Assembly: GCA_002790095.1 (NCBI GenBank)
Contig: PFUL01000113.1
Location: 1-54,097, forward strand
Direction of reading: 5' to 3'
Origin: Elusimicrobia bacterium CG_4_9_14_3_um_filter_62_55
GTDB taxonomy: Bacteria > Elusimicrobiota > Elusimicrobia > UBA1565
Length of the DNA stretch: 54,097 nt
The notes under the pieces were generated by a model that saw nothing but the letters and a program-made list of their open reading frames with translations, ran no database searches and was not told the DNA's origin. Positions 9,253 through 18,667 of this stretch are shown piece by piece. Position numbers and translations under genes: made by a program. How positions within the stretch are numbered: position 1 is the first letter of the stretch; every line of letters starts with the position of its first letter.

Positions 9253-10727
9253 AACTTCCCCCGCTGAGCGGAGGTCTCTACGCCTCGGACCTCCGCCACC
9301 GCCCGGCGCGCGGCCGGGAAGGAAAACGACACGCGTCCGCCGCCTTGGGAGTCATTGCCCGCCTCGATCTCTCCTCCGTTGACGACGACCAGATCCCGGC
9401 AGATCGGCAGACCCAGCCCGGTCCCTTTGTACGGGCCCGTCCCCTTGCGCAGCGCCTGGTGATAGCGATCGAAGATATCCGCCAAGTCGCTCGTGAGAAT
9501 GCCCGGACCGTCGTCGATGACGTCCACCGCGACGCGGGCGTCGTTCGCACGGATGGCGATTCGCACCAACCGGCGCGCGAAGCGCGTCGCATTGCCGATC
9601 AGGTTGTGCAGGAGCTGCATCGTCATGTCGCGGTCGGCCAGGACATCGCACGGCCCGAACGCCGCGGGCGACTCCACTTCAAACTCAAGATCCGGAAACC
9701 CGAAATGCCGCGCGTCGTCGATCGCCTCCAGCACCGCCTCACGCATCGAGAAACGCTGCCTGCGAGGCTGCGCGCGTCCCGACTCCAGCCGCGAAAGGTC
9801 TAGTAGATCGCAAACGGTCCGAATCATACGCTCCATGTTCCTCAAGCCGACCCCGACCAGCTCCCGGGACTTCCCGTCGAGCCCGTTGTCCTCGTTGGTA
9901 TAGAGAATGTGCAGCACCGAGCGGGCCACCGTCAACGGGGAGCGCATTTCGTGGAACAAATTCCCCAGGAAAACATCCTTCATCTCCTCTTGCGATTTGC
10001 GCGAACGAATCTCCGCGCGCGTCGTTTCGAGATCGCGGATTTCCGTGATGTCGTGCATGGTCACCAAGCGAGGATCGGGGGCGTCCCAATCGACCGGACC
10101 CACCCTAAGGAGGAGCACCCGCTCCCTTCCCCCGTGTCCGCGAAGCGTATACTCCCGCCGGCGCCCATCGAGTGGAAGGGGAAACCGACTCCCGACGACA
10201 GTCTCGGGCGACCGCCGAAAGAACTCGGCCGCCGCCCGGTTCGCGTACAGGATCGTTCTTGCTCCGTCCACGACGGCGATGCCGTCGGCGACCCCGCGCA
10301 GCATCGCGTCCAGCCGACGCTTCTGCCGAGTCCGTTCGAGCGCGAAGCGGATCGCGCGCCAGATTTGATTCCCGCGGACCTCCGTCTTCAGGAGAAAATC
10401 GTAGGCCCCGCGCGCGATGGATTCGACTCCCAGCAGCGGTTCCGGCTGGTTGGTCAGGACGATGATCGGAGTTTGGCCGAAGGCCGCGCGCGCGGCGTCC
10501 AAGGTCGCCAATCCCCTGCTGTCCGGAAGATTCAGATCCAGCAGCACAACGTCGCAGTTCCCCTGTAGGGCCGATGCGAGCCCCTTCCGAAGCGAATCGA
10601 CGTGATCCAACCGATACGCTCGGAAGGGACAGGTTGATTTGAGGTGGCGCGCGACCAGTTCCGCGAAAATAGGCTCGTCTTCGACGAGCAAGATCCTCAC
10701 GAAATCACCCACTTTGGGTTCGTTCAT
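9249..10727 (-). CDS. Hybrid sensor histidine kinase with N-terminal receiver and PAS-like domain
   Basis: A 492-residue soluble signalling protein. Domain order: receiver (RILLVEDEPIF; Asp in VVLLDLNLPDSRG; PIIVLTNQ; FLLKTEV), a PAS-like sensor (LDAMLRGVADGIAVVDGARTI), HisKA with the H-box LFHEMRSPLTVARS, and HATPase_c with N-box LLHNLIGNATRFA and the G boxes VIDDGPGI and GTGLGLPICRDL. No membrane segment, so the input is cytoplasmic or arrives through the N-terminal receiver. The start ATG at 10727 is preferred because a G-rich Shine-Dalgarno (GGGGGGA) lies 4 nt upstream; an in-frame upstream start at 10769 would add 14 residues. It is divergent from the PLP-enzyme operon at 10829. Confidence 0.9.
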   Translation of the reverse strand: MNEPKVGDFVRILLVEDEPIFAELVARHLKSTCPFRAYRLDHVDSLRKGLASALQGNCDVVLLDLNLPDSRGLATLDAARAAFGQTPIIVLTNQPEPLLGVESIARGAYDFLLKTEVRGNQIWRAIRFALERTRQKRRLDAMLRGVADGIAVVDGARTILYANRAAAEFFRRSPETVVGSRFPLPLDGRRREYTLRGHGGRERVLLLRVGPVDWDAPDPRLVTMHDITEIRDLETTRAEIRSRKSQEEMKDVFLGNLFHEMRSPLTVARSVLHILYTNEDNGLDGKSRELVGVGLRNMERMIRTVCDLLDLSRLESGRAQPRRQRFSMREAVLEAIDDARHFGFPDLEFEVESPAAFGPCDVLADRDMTMQLLHNLIGNATRFARRLVRIAIRANDARVAVDVIDDGPGILTSDLADIFDRYHQALRKGTGPYKGTGLGLPICRDLVVVNGGEIEAGNDSQGGGRVSFSFPAARRAVAEVRGVETSAQRGKL

Positions 10728-10815
10728 AATCCCCCCGCTTCCCCATACCATGACCGTCCGGGGCTTCATTCTCCATGATGGCCGTCATAGGCGGAAAAAC
10801 GGGAAAATTTGTTGC

Positions 10816-10821
10816 TAAAAT
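10816..10821 (+). promoter_or_regulatory. -10 box upstream of the purine-type operon
   Basis: TAAAAT ends 7 nt before the ATG at 10829. The gap reads CAGGAAG, so a Shine-Dalgarno-like element overlaps it but touches the start codon. Leaderless or very short leader expected for the six-gene operon. Confidence 0.5.
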
Positions 10822-10828
10822 CAGGAAG

Positions 10829-12106
10829 ATGGCCCTTCCGAAGCATGAAAATAGAGAAATTTCTAATGTTTTAGGACTCCGCTGCCATAGCTGCAAGCGG
10901 GAATACCCCTTAAGGGGGAGCGATTACCTGTGTCCGTACTGCGACGGGAATCTTTCGGTCGACTACGATTTCCGATTGCTGCGCAAAACCCTCTCCCGCG
11001 AGGCGTTCGCCCGCAACGGGGATCTAAGCCTGTGGCGCTACTGCGCCCTGCTCCCGATCGACCCGGCCGGGCGTCGGCCGTTCGCGCGGCCGGGATGGAC
11101 GCCGCTTCTCAAGGCGGAACGACTCGGACGCGCCCTCGGACTCCTGGATCTGCATCTGAAAGACGACGGCCGCAATCCCAGCGCCTCGCTGAAAGACCGC
11201 GCGAGCGCGGTGGTGCTCGCCGACGCGATGCAGAAGGGGATCTCCTTGATCGCCGGCGCCTCGACTGGAAACGCCGCCTCTTCCTTGGCCTGCATGGCCG
11301 CCGGCACCGGCGTCAAACCCCTGGTCTTCGTCCCGGCCGCGGCCCCCCCGGCAAAGATCGCTCAACTGCTGCTCTACGGCGCCGAAGTCCTCGCCGTCCG
11401 AGGCGGCTACGACCAGGCGTTCGATCTCTGTCTCGACGCCTGCGAGGAATTCGGCTGGTACAACCGCAACACGGGGTTCAACCCGTTCACGCGCGAAGGC
11501 AAGAAAACGTGTTCCTTTGAAATCATCGAGCAGTTCGGTTGGCGGGTGCCCGATGTCGTCGTCGTCTCGGTCGGGGACGGAAATATTCTAAGCGGCCTCT
11601 GGAAAGGGTTTCTCGACTTCAAGTCGGCGGGACTCATCGATTCTCTGCCCCGCATGGTGGCCGTTCAAGCGAAGGGCAGCGCCGCAATCGCCCGCGCGTT
11701 CTCGTCGGGCAAGCCGATCCGTCCGGTGAAGGCGAACACGATCGCCGACAGCATCTCGGTCAACAAGCCCCGCGACGGGGACATGGCCCGGCGCGCTCTG
11801 CGCCAAAGCCGCGGATTTGCGGTCGTCGTTTCCGACGAGGAGATCCTCGACGCGATGCGCCTGTGCGCCCGCTCCGAGGGCGTTTTCGCCGAACCCGCCG
11901 CCGCCGCCGCCGTCGCCGGACTCAAACGCGCCGCCGCCGAAGGACGGATCCGCCCCCGAAATCGCGTCGTCGCCGTGATCACCGGCAGCGGCCTCAAAGA
12001 CGTCGCGGGCGCGATGCGCGCCGCGCCGAAACCGCGCTCGGTCGCCCCGGCGATGAGCGCCCTGCGCGCGCTGGTAAAAAAGAACAGGAGCTGGGTAACG
12101 CCATGA
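10829..12106 (+). CDS. Threonine-synthase-like PLP fold-type II enzyme with N-terminal zinc ribbon
   Basis: A 425-residue PLP-dependent lyase/synthase. It has a zinc ribbon at the N-terminus (CHSCKREYPL and CPYCDGN) followed by the catalytic domain. The Schiff-base lysine is in NPSASLKDRAS and a PLP-phosphate loop is likely in GASTGNAASSL. This pattern fits threonine synthase, but a second fold-II enzyme follows and the operon is catabolic. A role as an ammonia-lyase acting on an amino-acid product, as YgeX (diaminopropionate ammonia-lyase) does in the E. coli cluster, is possible; this is inference. The start at 10829 is chosen because an upstream ATG at 10775 lacks any start signal. Stop overlaps the next ATG. 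Confidence 0.8.
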   Translation: MALPKHENREISNVLGLRCHSCKREYPLRGSDYLCPYCDGNLSVDYDFRLLRKTLSREAFARNGDLSLWRYCALLPIDPAGRRPFARPGWTPLLKAERLGRALGLLDLHLKDDGRNPSASLKDRASAVVLADAMQKGISLIAGASTGNAASSLACMAAGTGVKPLVFVPAAAPPAKIAQLLLYGAEVLAVRGGYDQAFDLCLDACEEFGWYNRNTGFNPFTREGKKTCSFEIIEQFGWRVPDVVVVSVGDGNILSGLWKGFLDFKSAGLIDSLPRMVAVQAKGSAAIARAFSSGKPIRPVKANTIADSISVNKPRDGDMARRALRQSRGFAVVVSDEEILDAMRLCARSEGVFAEPAAAAAVAGLKRAAAEGRIRPRNRVVAVITGSGLKDVAGAMRAAPKPRSVAPAMSALRALVKKNRSWVTP

Positions 12107-13578
12107 GTCAAACCGCCGTCGATGAGAAGGTTCTCGAAAAGACCGTAGCCCGCTGTCGGGAGCGCGGCATCCTCATCCCCACCTTCGCGCAAATGGCCGA
12201 TCCTTCGACGATTCCGGAGCCGGTCTCCAAACGCCTGGCGGGCGTCGGCATCGACGAGTTGAATCCCGTCAACCTGTTTCGCATCACCTGGAAAAACAAC
12301 GCGGAAACCGGCTTCTTCGGCGGCGTCAACGCTCTTGAGATTCCGCGGGAACTCACCGGCATCCGCGCGCGCGTGATCGGCTTGATCGGGAGCCGCTTCC
12401 CGACGGGCGCTCACAAGGTCGGCGCCGCGTTCGGCTGCCTCGCGCCGCGCCTGGTTGCCGGACAATTCGACCCGACCTCCCAGAAAGCGGTGTGGCCCTC
12501 GACCGGCAACTACTGCCGCGGAGGGGCGTTCGACAGCGCGCTTCTGGCGTCGACTCCGGTCGCGATCCTGCCGGAGGAGATGAGCCGGGAACGCTTCGAC
12601 TGGCTGCGCGAGATCGGCGCGGAAGTCATCGCGACGACCGGCTGCGAGAGCAACGTCAAAGAGATTTACGACAAGTGCTGGGAGATTAAGAAGACGCGCA
12701 AGGACTGCGTCATCTTCAACCAGTTTGAGGAAATGGGAAATCCGACCTGGCACTACCATGTGACCGGACGGGCCGTCGAAGAAGCCTTCGCCGCGGCGCG
12801 CGGTCCGAAAAGCCGTCTCGCGGCGTTCGTGTCGGCGACGGGCTCGGCGGGAACGATCGCCGCCGGCGACCGACTCAAAGCCGCGGATCCCTCCGTCCGG
12901 ATTTCGGCCGTCGAAGCGCTTCAGTGCCCGACGATGCTGCTTAACGGCTACGGCGGCCACCGCATCGAGGGCATCGGCGACAAACACATCCCGTGGGTGC
13001 ACAACGTGCGCAATACCGACTGCGTCATCGCCGTCGACGACGAGGCGCCCGTCCGCCTGCTGCGGCTGTTCAACGAGGAAGCCGGCCGGGAACGCCTGCG
13101 CGCCGAAGGACTCGACGACGCCCTTCTCGATTCGATGCCGCTTCTGGGAATTTCGGGCTTCTGCAACCTCATCGCCTCGATCAAGACCGCCAAGTACTTC
13201 GAACTCGGCGAGGACGACATCGTTATGACCGTGTTCACCGATTCGTCGCGCCTCTACGGCTCGCGCCTGAAGGAGCTTACCGCGGAACGCGGGACCTATA
13301 CCCGCGACGACGCCTCCGGCGACCTCGCCGCGCATCTGCGCGGCGCCGCGACCGACAACATGCGCGAACTCGGCTACCAGGACCGCAAGGCGCTGCACAA
13401 CCTAAAGTATTTCACCTGGGTCGAGCAGCAGGGCCGGACGGTCGCCGAACTCGACCGGCTCTGGGAACCCTCCTACTGGCAGGAAACCTTCGCCCAAGTG
13501 GAAGAATACGACCGGCTGATCCGAGAGTTCAACGCGCGCACGGGACTGCTGGAAGGCGCGGCGGCCGTCAGGAGCTAA
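12103..13578 (+). CDS. PLP-dependent beta-family (cysteine-synthase-like) enzyme
   Basis: A 491-residue PLP fold-type II protein, longer than ordinary cysteine synthases. The Schiff-base lysine is likely in TGAHKVGAA. A glycine-rich phosphate loop ATGSAGTIAAGD and a further conserved block TDSSRLYGSRLKEL follow. The last ~100 residues form an extra helical domain (GYQDRKALHNLKYFTWVEQQ). Such proteins are annotated 'PLP-dependent protein subunit beta' and are found beside molybdenum hydroxylases and SsnA. The ATG overlaps the upstream stop by ATGA. The exact reaction is not known; an elimination or ammonia-lyase step late in purine-ring breakdown is plausible from context only. Confidence 0.8.
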   Translation: MSQTAVDEKVLEKTVARCRERGILIPTFAQMADPSTIPEPVSKRLAGVGIDELNPVNLFRITWKNNAETGFFGGVNALEIPRELTGIRARVIGLIGSRFPTGAHKVGAAFGCLAPRLVAGQFDPTSQKAVWPSTGNYCRGGAFDSALLASTPVAILPEEMSRERFDWLREIGAEVIATTGCESNVKEIYDKCWEIKKTRKDCVIFNQFEEMGNPTWHYHVTGRAVEEAFAAARGPKSRLAAFVSATGSAGTIAAGDRLKAADPSVRISAVEALQCPTMLLNGYGGHRIEGIGDKHIPWVHNVRNTDCVIAVDDEAPVRLLRLFNEEAGRERLRAEGLDDALLDSMPLLGISGFCNLIASIKTAKYFELGEDDIVMTVFTDSSRLYGSRLKELTAERGTYTRDDASGDLAAHLRGAATDNMRELGYQDRKALHNLKYFTWVEQQGRTVAELDRLWEPSYWQETFAQVEEYDRLIREFNARTGLLEGAAAVRS

Positions 13579-13582
13579 GACC

Positions 13583-16162
13583 ATGTCCAAGACCCTCTCC
13601 TTCACCGTTGATGGAAAGACGCTGGAAGCCTCCGGCGATCCGAAGCGCTCTTTGCTCGATTTCCTGCGCGAAGACGCCGGGATCACGACCCCGAAAGACG
13701 GCTGCTCCCCTCAAGCCGCCTGCGGGTGCTGCACGGTGCTCCTTGAGGGAAAACCGGTGCTCTCCTGCGTCACCAGTCTAGAAAAGACCGCGGGCAAGGC
13801 GGTCACGACGACGGCGGGGTTGGGAAAAAAGGTCGCGGACGCGTTCGCCGCGGCCTTCTCCGAAAAGGGCGCGGCTCAATGCGGGTTCTGCATCCCCGGC
13901 ATCGTCATGCGCGCGGCCGCTTTCCTCAAGTCAAACCCTGAGCCGTCGCGCGACGACATCGCGCGCTCGCTCAATCAGCATATTTGCCGCTGCACCGGGT
14001 ACAAGAAGATCATCGACGCGATCGAAGCGGTCGGCGCCTCGATGCGATCCGGAAGCCCGGTCCCTACGGCCGCGCAAACCGGAAGGGTCGGCACCCGCCT
14101 TCCGAAAGTCGGCATCCGGGAAGCCGTGTTGGGCGATCGTCCCTATGTCGCCGATTTGACCCGCCCCGGCCTGCTGCACGCCGCGGTGCGAACCGTCGGG
14201 TCTCCCCGCGCCCGGATCCTCAAAATCGACGCCTCCGCCGCGCTCGCGATGGACGGAGTCGAACGGGTGCTGACGGCCGAAGACGTCCCCGGACAACGGA
14301 CGGTCGGACTCATCGTCCAGGATTGGCCTCAATTCGTCGCGGAGGGCGAGACCGCCCAATACCTCGGAAGCGTCGTCGCGCTCGTCGTCGCGCGAACGCG
14401 CGCGCGCGCCCGGGAAGCGGCGGCGAGGATCGCGGTCGGACTCGAGGAACTTCCGCCTGTAACCGATATGTTCGCGGCGCTGAAGGACGGCGCCCCGAAA
14501 GTCGGTCCGAACGGCAACCGGCTCAGCGTCTCGGTCGCGAAGAAGGGCGATGTCGACGCCGCGTTTAAAGACTGCGCCTTCATTCACGAAGGGACGTACC
14601 AGACTCAATTTATTGAACACGCCTATCTCGAACCCGAGGCCTGTTTGGCGGAACCCGACGGGAACGGCGTGCGGGTCCACTCGCAAGGACAGGGAGTCTA
14701 CGAAGACCGCCGCCAGATCGCGCATCTTCTGAATTTGCCCGAGGAAGAAGTCAAGGTCGTCCTTGTCCCCAACGGCGGAGGCTTCGGCGGCAAGGAGGAC
14801 CTTTTGATTCAGGGCCACGCCGCGCTCGCGGCGAAACTGCTCGGAAAGCCGGTCAAGCTTCAGTTGAGCCGCGAAGAGTCTCTGCTGATGAGCCCCAAGC
14901 GCCATCCGCTGCACATGAAGTATAAACTCGGCTGCTCCAAGGAGGGAAAACTGCTCGCCCTCCACTCCCGAATCACGGGAGACAGCGGCGCCCACGCGTC
15001 GGTGGGCATGAAGGTGCTCGAGCGCGCCGTCGGCCACGGCACCGGCGCCTATTACGTTCCGAACGTCGACCTGGAAGCGACGGCGGTCTACACCAACAAC
15101 ATCCCCTGCGGGGCGATGCGCGGCTTCGGGGCGAATCAGGCCACCTTTGCGATGGAGTGCGCGGTTGACGAACTCTGCGCGGCGGGCGGGTTCGACCGCT
15201 GGCAATTCCGCTGGGACAACGCGCTTGTGGAAGGGCTCACCACGTCAACCGGCCAAACCTTGGCCTCCGGCGTCGGCGTGCGCGCGTCGCTGGAAGCCGT
15301 CAAAGACAGGTTCAAGAACGCCAAGTACGCCGGGATCGCCTGCGGGCTGAAGAACACCGGGATCGGCAACGGCATGCCCGACGAAGGGACGACCAAAATT
15401 CGAGTTCTCGCGCCCGACCGAATCGAACTCTGCCACGGTTGGACCGAGATGGGCCAGGGCGTCGACACGATGGCCGTTCAAACCTTCTGCGAGGAGACCG
15501 GCCTCGCCCCGTCGCTCGTCACGGTCCGAACCCGAACCGCGGACGAAGCCCCGGCCGGAATGACGACCGCCTCGCGTGCGACGAGCATCGTCGGCAACTC
15601 GACGATCGCCGCCGCTAAAGACTTCAAAAAAGCGCTCGACGCCGAAGGGCTCGCCGCCCTCGTCGGCCGGACGTTTACCGGAAGCTGGCGCTGCGACTGG
15701 ACGAACAAACCCGGCAAGGACACCGGCGGCAAGCCGATGCGCACGCACTACTCCTACAGCTACGCCGCCCAAGTCGCCGTTCTCGCCGAGGACGGACGCG
15801 TCGCACAACTGATCGCCGCGCACGACGCGGGGAAGGTCATGAACCCGATGCTGTTTGAAGGGCAGATCGAAGGTTCGCTGCACATGGGTCTCGGCTACGC
15901 GATCAGCGAGGAGTTTCCGATGGAGGGCGGACGCCCGAAATCGACGAAGTTCCGGGACCTCGGCGTGCTGCGCGCCCGCGAAACGCCGGAACTGACCGCG
16001 ATCGGCGTCGAAGTCGCCGACGAGTTCGGTCCCTACGGCGCGAAGGGAGTCGGGGAAATCGGACTGGTCCCTACGGCCGGCGCCGTCGCAAACGCGTTTT
16101 TCGCTTACGACGGCGAACGCCGCCGCACTTTGCCGATGAAGCCCCCCGCTCCCAAGGAGTAA
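13583..16162 (+). CDS. xdhD: Fused [2Fe-2S]/molybdopterin xanthine-dehydrogenase-type hydroxylase, XdhD-like
   Basis: An 859-residue molybdenum hydroxylase in which the iron-sulfur subunit is fused to the molybdopterin subunit. Residues 1-~155 carry two [2Fe-2S] clusters: the plant-type cluster around GCSPQAACGCC and the helical-bundle cluster CGFCIPG plus HICRCTGY. The remainder is the Mo-binding part, with GGGFGGKED, RGFGANQAT, EMGQGVDTM and the catalytic glutamate loop GVGEIGLVPTAGA. There is no FAD domain and no separate FAD subunit gene nearby. The same is true of E. coli XdhD, so electrons must leave through an unseen partner. Expected chemistry is hydroxylation or reversible dehydroxylation of a purine. 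It follows the PLP gene after 4 bp and is followed by ssnA after 4 bp. Confidence 0.9.
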   Translation: MSKTLSFTVDGKTLEASGDPKRSLLDFLREDAGITTPKDGCSPQAACGCCTVLLEGKPVLSCVTSLEKTAGKAVTTTAGLGKKVADAFAAAFSEKGAAQCGFCIPGIVMRAAAFLKSNPEPSRDDIARSLNQHICRCTGYKKIIDAIEAVGASMRSGSPVPTAAQTGRVGTRLPKVGIREAVLGDRPYVADLTRPGLLHAAVRTVGSPRARILKIDASAALAMDGVERVLTAEDVPGQRTVGLIVQDWPQFVAEGETAQYLGSVVALVVARTRARAREAAARIAVGLEELPPVTDMFAALKDGAPKVGPNGNRLSVSVAKKGDVDAAFKDCAFIHEGTYQTQFIEHAYLEPEACLAEPDGNGVRVHSQGQGVYEDRRQIAHLLNLPEEEVKVVLVPNGGGFGGKEDLLIQGHAALAAKLLGKPVKLQLSREESLLMSPKRHPLHMKYKLGCSKEGKLLALHSRITGDSGAHASVGMKVLERAVGHGTGAYYVPNVDLEATAVYTNNIPCGAMRGFGANQATFAMECAVDELCAAGGFDRWQFRWDNALVEGLTTSTGQTLASGVGVRASLEAVKDRFKNAKYAGIACGLKNTGIGNGMPDEGTTKIRVLAPDRIELCHGWTEMGQGVDTMAVQTFCEETGLAPSLVTVRTRTADEAPAGMTTASRATSIVGNSTIAAAKDFKKALDAEGLAALVGRTFTGSWRCDWTNKPGKDTGGKPMRTHYSYSYAAQVAVLAEDGRVAQLIAAHDAGKVMNPMLFEGQIEGSLHMGLGYAISEEFPMEGGRPKSTKFRDLGVLRARETPELTAIGVEVADEFGPYGAKGVGEIGLVPTAGAVANAFFAYDGERRRTLPMKPPAPKE

Positions 16163-16166
16163 GACG

Positions 16167-17411
16167 ATGCTGTATTTAAAGAACGCCTCCTTTCTGGACT
16201 GGAACACCCTCAGGATGCGTTCGGGGACGCTCGCCGTGGAACCAGGCCCGTCCGGACGCGCGCGTTTTCTCAAGCGTCTCCCCCCCGGCGCGCGCGCGCT
16301 CGACTGCGCGGGAAAAATCGTCACGAAGTCTTTCGCGATCGGACACCATCACGTCTACTCCGCGCTCGCGCGGGGCATGCCGGCGCCGCCGCGCTCTCCG
16401 AAGAGCTTCGTCGACGTCCTGAAGATGGTCTGGTGGCGGCTGGACAAAGCCCTCGACCGCGAAATGATCCAAGCCTCCGCGCTCGCCGCCGCGGTGGAAG
16501 CCGCGAAGAGCGGAGCGACCTTCGTGATCGACCACCACGCCTCCCCGAACGCCGCGCCGGCGAGCCTGCACCTGATCGCCGAGGCCTTCGATCTCGTCGG
16601 CGTCTCGCACCTCTTGTGCTATGAACTCTCCGACCGGGACGGCACGCGCCGGAGTCAGCAGGCCCTCGAGGAAACCGATCGATATCTCGAACGCCGGCAG
16701 GGGCTGGTCGGACTGCACGCTTCCTTTACCGTCGGCGACGAACTCCTGCGCCGCGCCGCCGCCGTCGCCGAACGCCATGAGACGGGTTTTCACGTCCACG
16801 CGGCCGAGGCCGCCTCGGACGAGGAGGACTGCGTGAAGCGCTGCGGCATGCGCGTGCTGGAGCGTTTCTCCCGCCGCGGAATCCTCGACTCTCCGAAAAC
16901 GATTCTCGCCCACGGGATTCACTTGAACGCGAAAGAGCGCGCCCTGTTCCGGAAATCCAAGGCGTGGCTCGTTCAAAACGCCGAAAGCAACCTAAACAAC
17001 GCGGTCGGCCTCTTCAACGATGCGGGGCTCGGCGACCGGCTCTTCCTGGGCACCGACGGCATGCATGCGGACATGATCGCCTCCACGAAGGCGGCGTTTC
17101 TCACCGCTCCCGCTCTCTCCCCGCTGGGCGCCTATCGCCGCCTGCGCCGGGTGCACGACTATCTCGATTCGAACGGCTTCGAGGGCGACGGGGAGAACAA
17201 CCTCGTCATCCTCGACTATCGGACTCCGACCCCGGTCACCGGCGCGAACTGGCCGGGGCATTTCTGCTACGGACTCTCGCGCGCGCACATAGAATCCGTC
17301 ATCTCCGACGGCCGCCTGATCGTCGATCGCGGACGCGTGACGAGGGTCGACGAAGAGAAAGTCTACGCGTACGCCCGGGAGCAAGCGAAACGGTTATGGA
17401 AGAAACTCTAA
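16167..17411 (+). CDS. ssnA: SsnA-like aminohydrolase
   Basis: A 414-residue amidohydrolase-superfamily enzyme of the SsnA type, expected to deaminate or hydrolyse a nitrogen heterocycle in the cytoplasm. The N-terminal metal motif is unusually His-rich (AIGHHHVYSALARGMP). Other metal ligands are likely in FHVHAAEA, ILAHGIHL and LGTDGMHADM. Family members are typically encoded beside xdhD and ygfK, as here. A GGAG Shine-Dalgarno overlapping the end of the preceding gene supports the ATG at 16167. The stop lies 15 bp inside the next gene. Confidence 0.87.
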   Translation: MLYLKNASFLDWNTLRMRSGTLAVEPGPSGRARFLKRLPPGARALDCAGKIVTKSFAIGHHHVYSALARGMPAPPRSPKSFVDVLKMVWWRLDKALDREMIQASALAAAVEAAKSGATFVIDHHASPNAAPASLHLIAEAFDLVGVSHLLCYELSDRDGTRRSQQALEETDRYLERRQGLVGLHASFTVGDELLRRAAAVAERHETGFHVHAAEAASDEEDCVKRCGMRVLERFSRRGILDSPKTILAHGIHLNAKERALFRKSKAWLVQNAESNLNNAVGLFNDAGLGDRLFLGTDGMHADMIASTKAAFLTAPALSPLGAYRRLRRVHDYLDSNGFEGDGENNLVILDYRTPTPVTGANWPGHFCYGLSRAHIESVISDGRLIVDRGRVTRVDEEKVYAYAREQAKRLWKKL

Positions 17412-18667
17412 GCGGCGCAAGAATCGACCCCAAACGGCTGTACGCCTCTCTGGAGGAACTCGGCGCCGTGGGCGCCTATGACGACGAGGGTTCCGGACTC
17501 AAAGGCGTCAACCGCCTCGCGCTGACCGACGCGGAACGCGACGGACGCGCGCTGGTTGTCCGGTGGTTTAAAGAGGCCGGGCTCGAAGTCTCGATCGACG
17601 CCATCGGCAACTGCTACGCCGAGCGCCCGGGCGCCGTCGCGGGGTCCGCGCCGGTGATGATGGGTTCGCATATCGATTCGGTCCCGACCGCCGGCCGTTT
17701 CGACGGCTGTCTCGGCGTGCTCGGGGCGCTGGAAATTATCCGGACCCTCGACGCCCGCAAAATCAAAACGAAGCGCCCGATCGTCGCCGCGTTCTTTACC
17801 GACGAGGAGGGCTGCCGCTTCGGAACCGACATGCTCGGATCGGCGGTCGCGACCGGCCGCATCCCGCTCGATGAGGGCTACGCGAAGACCGATCGCGACG
17901 GCCTCACGGTCAAGGCCGAATTGGAGCGCACCGGGTTCCTCGGTTCGGAACCCATCGGACTGCGCAAGCCGCACGCCTATTTGGAATGCCACATCGAACA
18001 GGGTCCCGTGCTGCGGTCCAAGAACCTCGACCTGGGCGTCGTCACCGGCGTACAGGCGATTTGCTGGCACGAGTTGGAAATCCGGGGGCGCTCGGCGCAC
18101 GCGGGAACGACTCCGATGTCCTACCGCAAGGATCCGGGAGTCGCCGCCGCAAAGATCAATTTGAAACTGCGGGAGATGACCGCCTCCGGGGAATTCGGGC
18201 CCGACATGCGCGCGACGATGGGCGTGATCCGCCCGGTCCCGGGCATGATCAACGTGGTCCCTGCCCGGGTCGTCTGCTCGGCGGATCTGCGCAACCCCGA
18301 CGACGACGCGATGGCACGCCAAGAAGCGGCTCTGATCGCGTACTACAAGCAGGTAGAAAAGGAAGAGGGCGTCGAGATCCGCTGGAAGCGCAGCGCGCAG
18401 ACGCCCCGCATCCGCTTCGACGCGTCGGTGCAGGAAACAATCGCCGACGCCGCCGACGCGCTCAGACTCTCGCATGAGCGCATCCTCTCCGGTGCCGGTC
18501 ACGACGCGCAGGAGTGGAGCCGAATCTGCAAAACCGCGATGATCTTCGTTCCCGGCGAATACGACGGGATCAGCCACAACCCGCGCGAATACTCGACCGA
18601 GAAGCAATGCTCCGACGGCATCTTCACCGCGTTGATCGCGCTGACCGCGCTGGCGAACGAGGACTGA
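17397..18667 (+). CDS. M20-family hydantoinase/carbamoylase-type amidase
   Basis: A 423-residue zinc amidase of the N-carbamoyl-amino-acid hydrolase/allantoate amidohydrolase group. Metal ligands are visible in MMGSHIDSVP, AGRFDGCLGV, TDEEGCRFG, the substrate-side ECHIEQGP and the C-terminal SHNPREYS. It would hydrolyse ureido or carbamoyl groups released by purine-ring opening, with ammonia and CO2 as products; the exact substrate is not predictable. The start ATG at 17397 overlaps the ssnA end by 15 bp and the stop (TGA) is immediately followed by the next ATG, so it is tightly co-translated. Confidence 0.87.

Noticed and set aside
11665-13398. Minus-strand open frame (577 codons) opposite the PLP enzymes
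   Set aside because: Antisense shadow in high-GC DNA spanning two genuine genes.
13931-15205. Minus-strand open frame (424 codons) opposite xdhD
   Set aside because: Shadow of the molybdenum hydroxylase; low-complexity, Arg/Gly/Asp-rich and without motifs.
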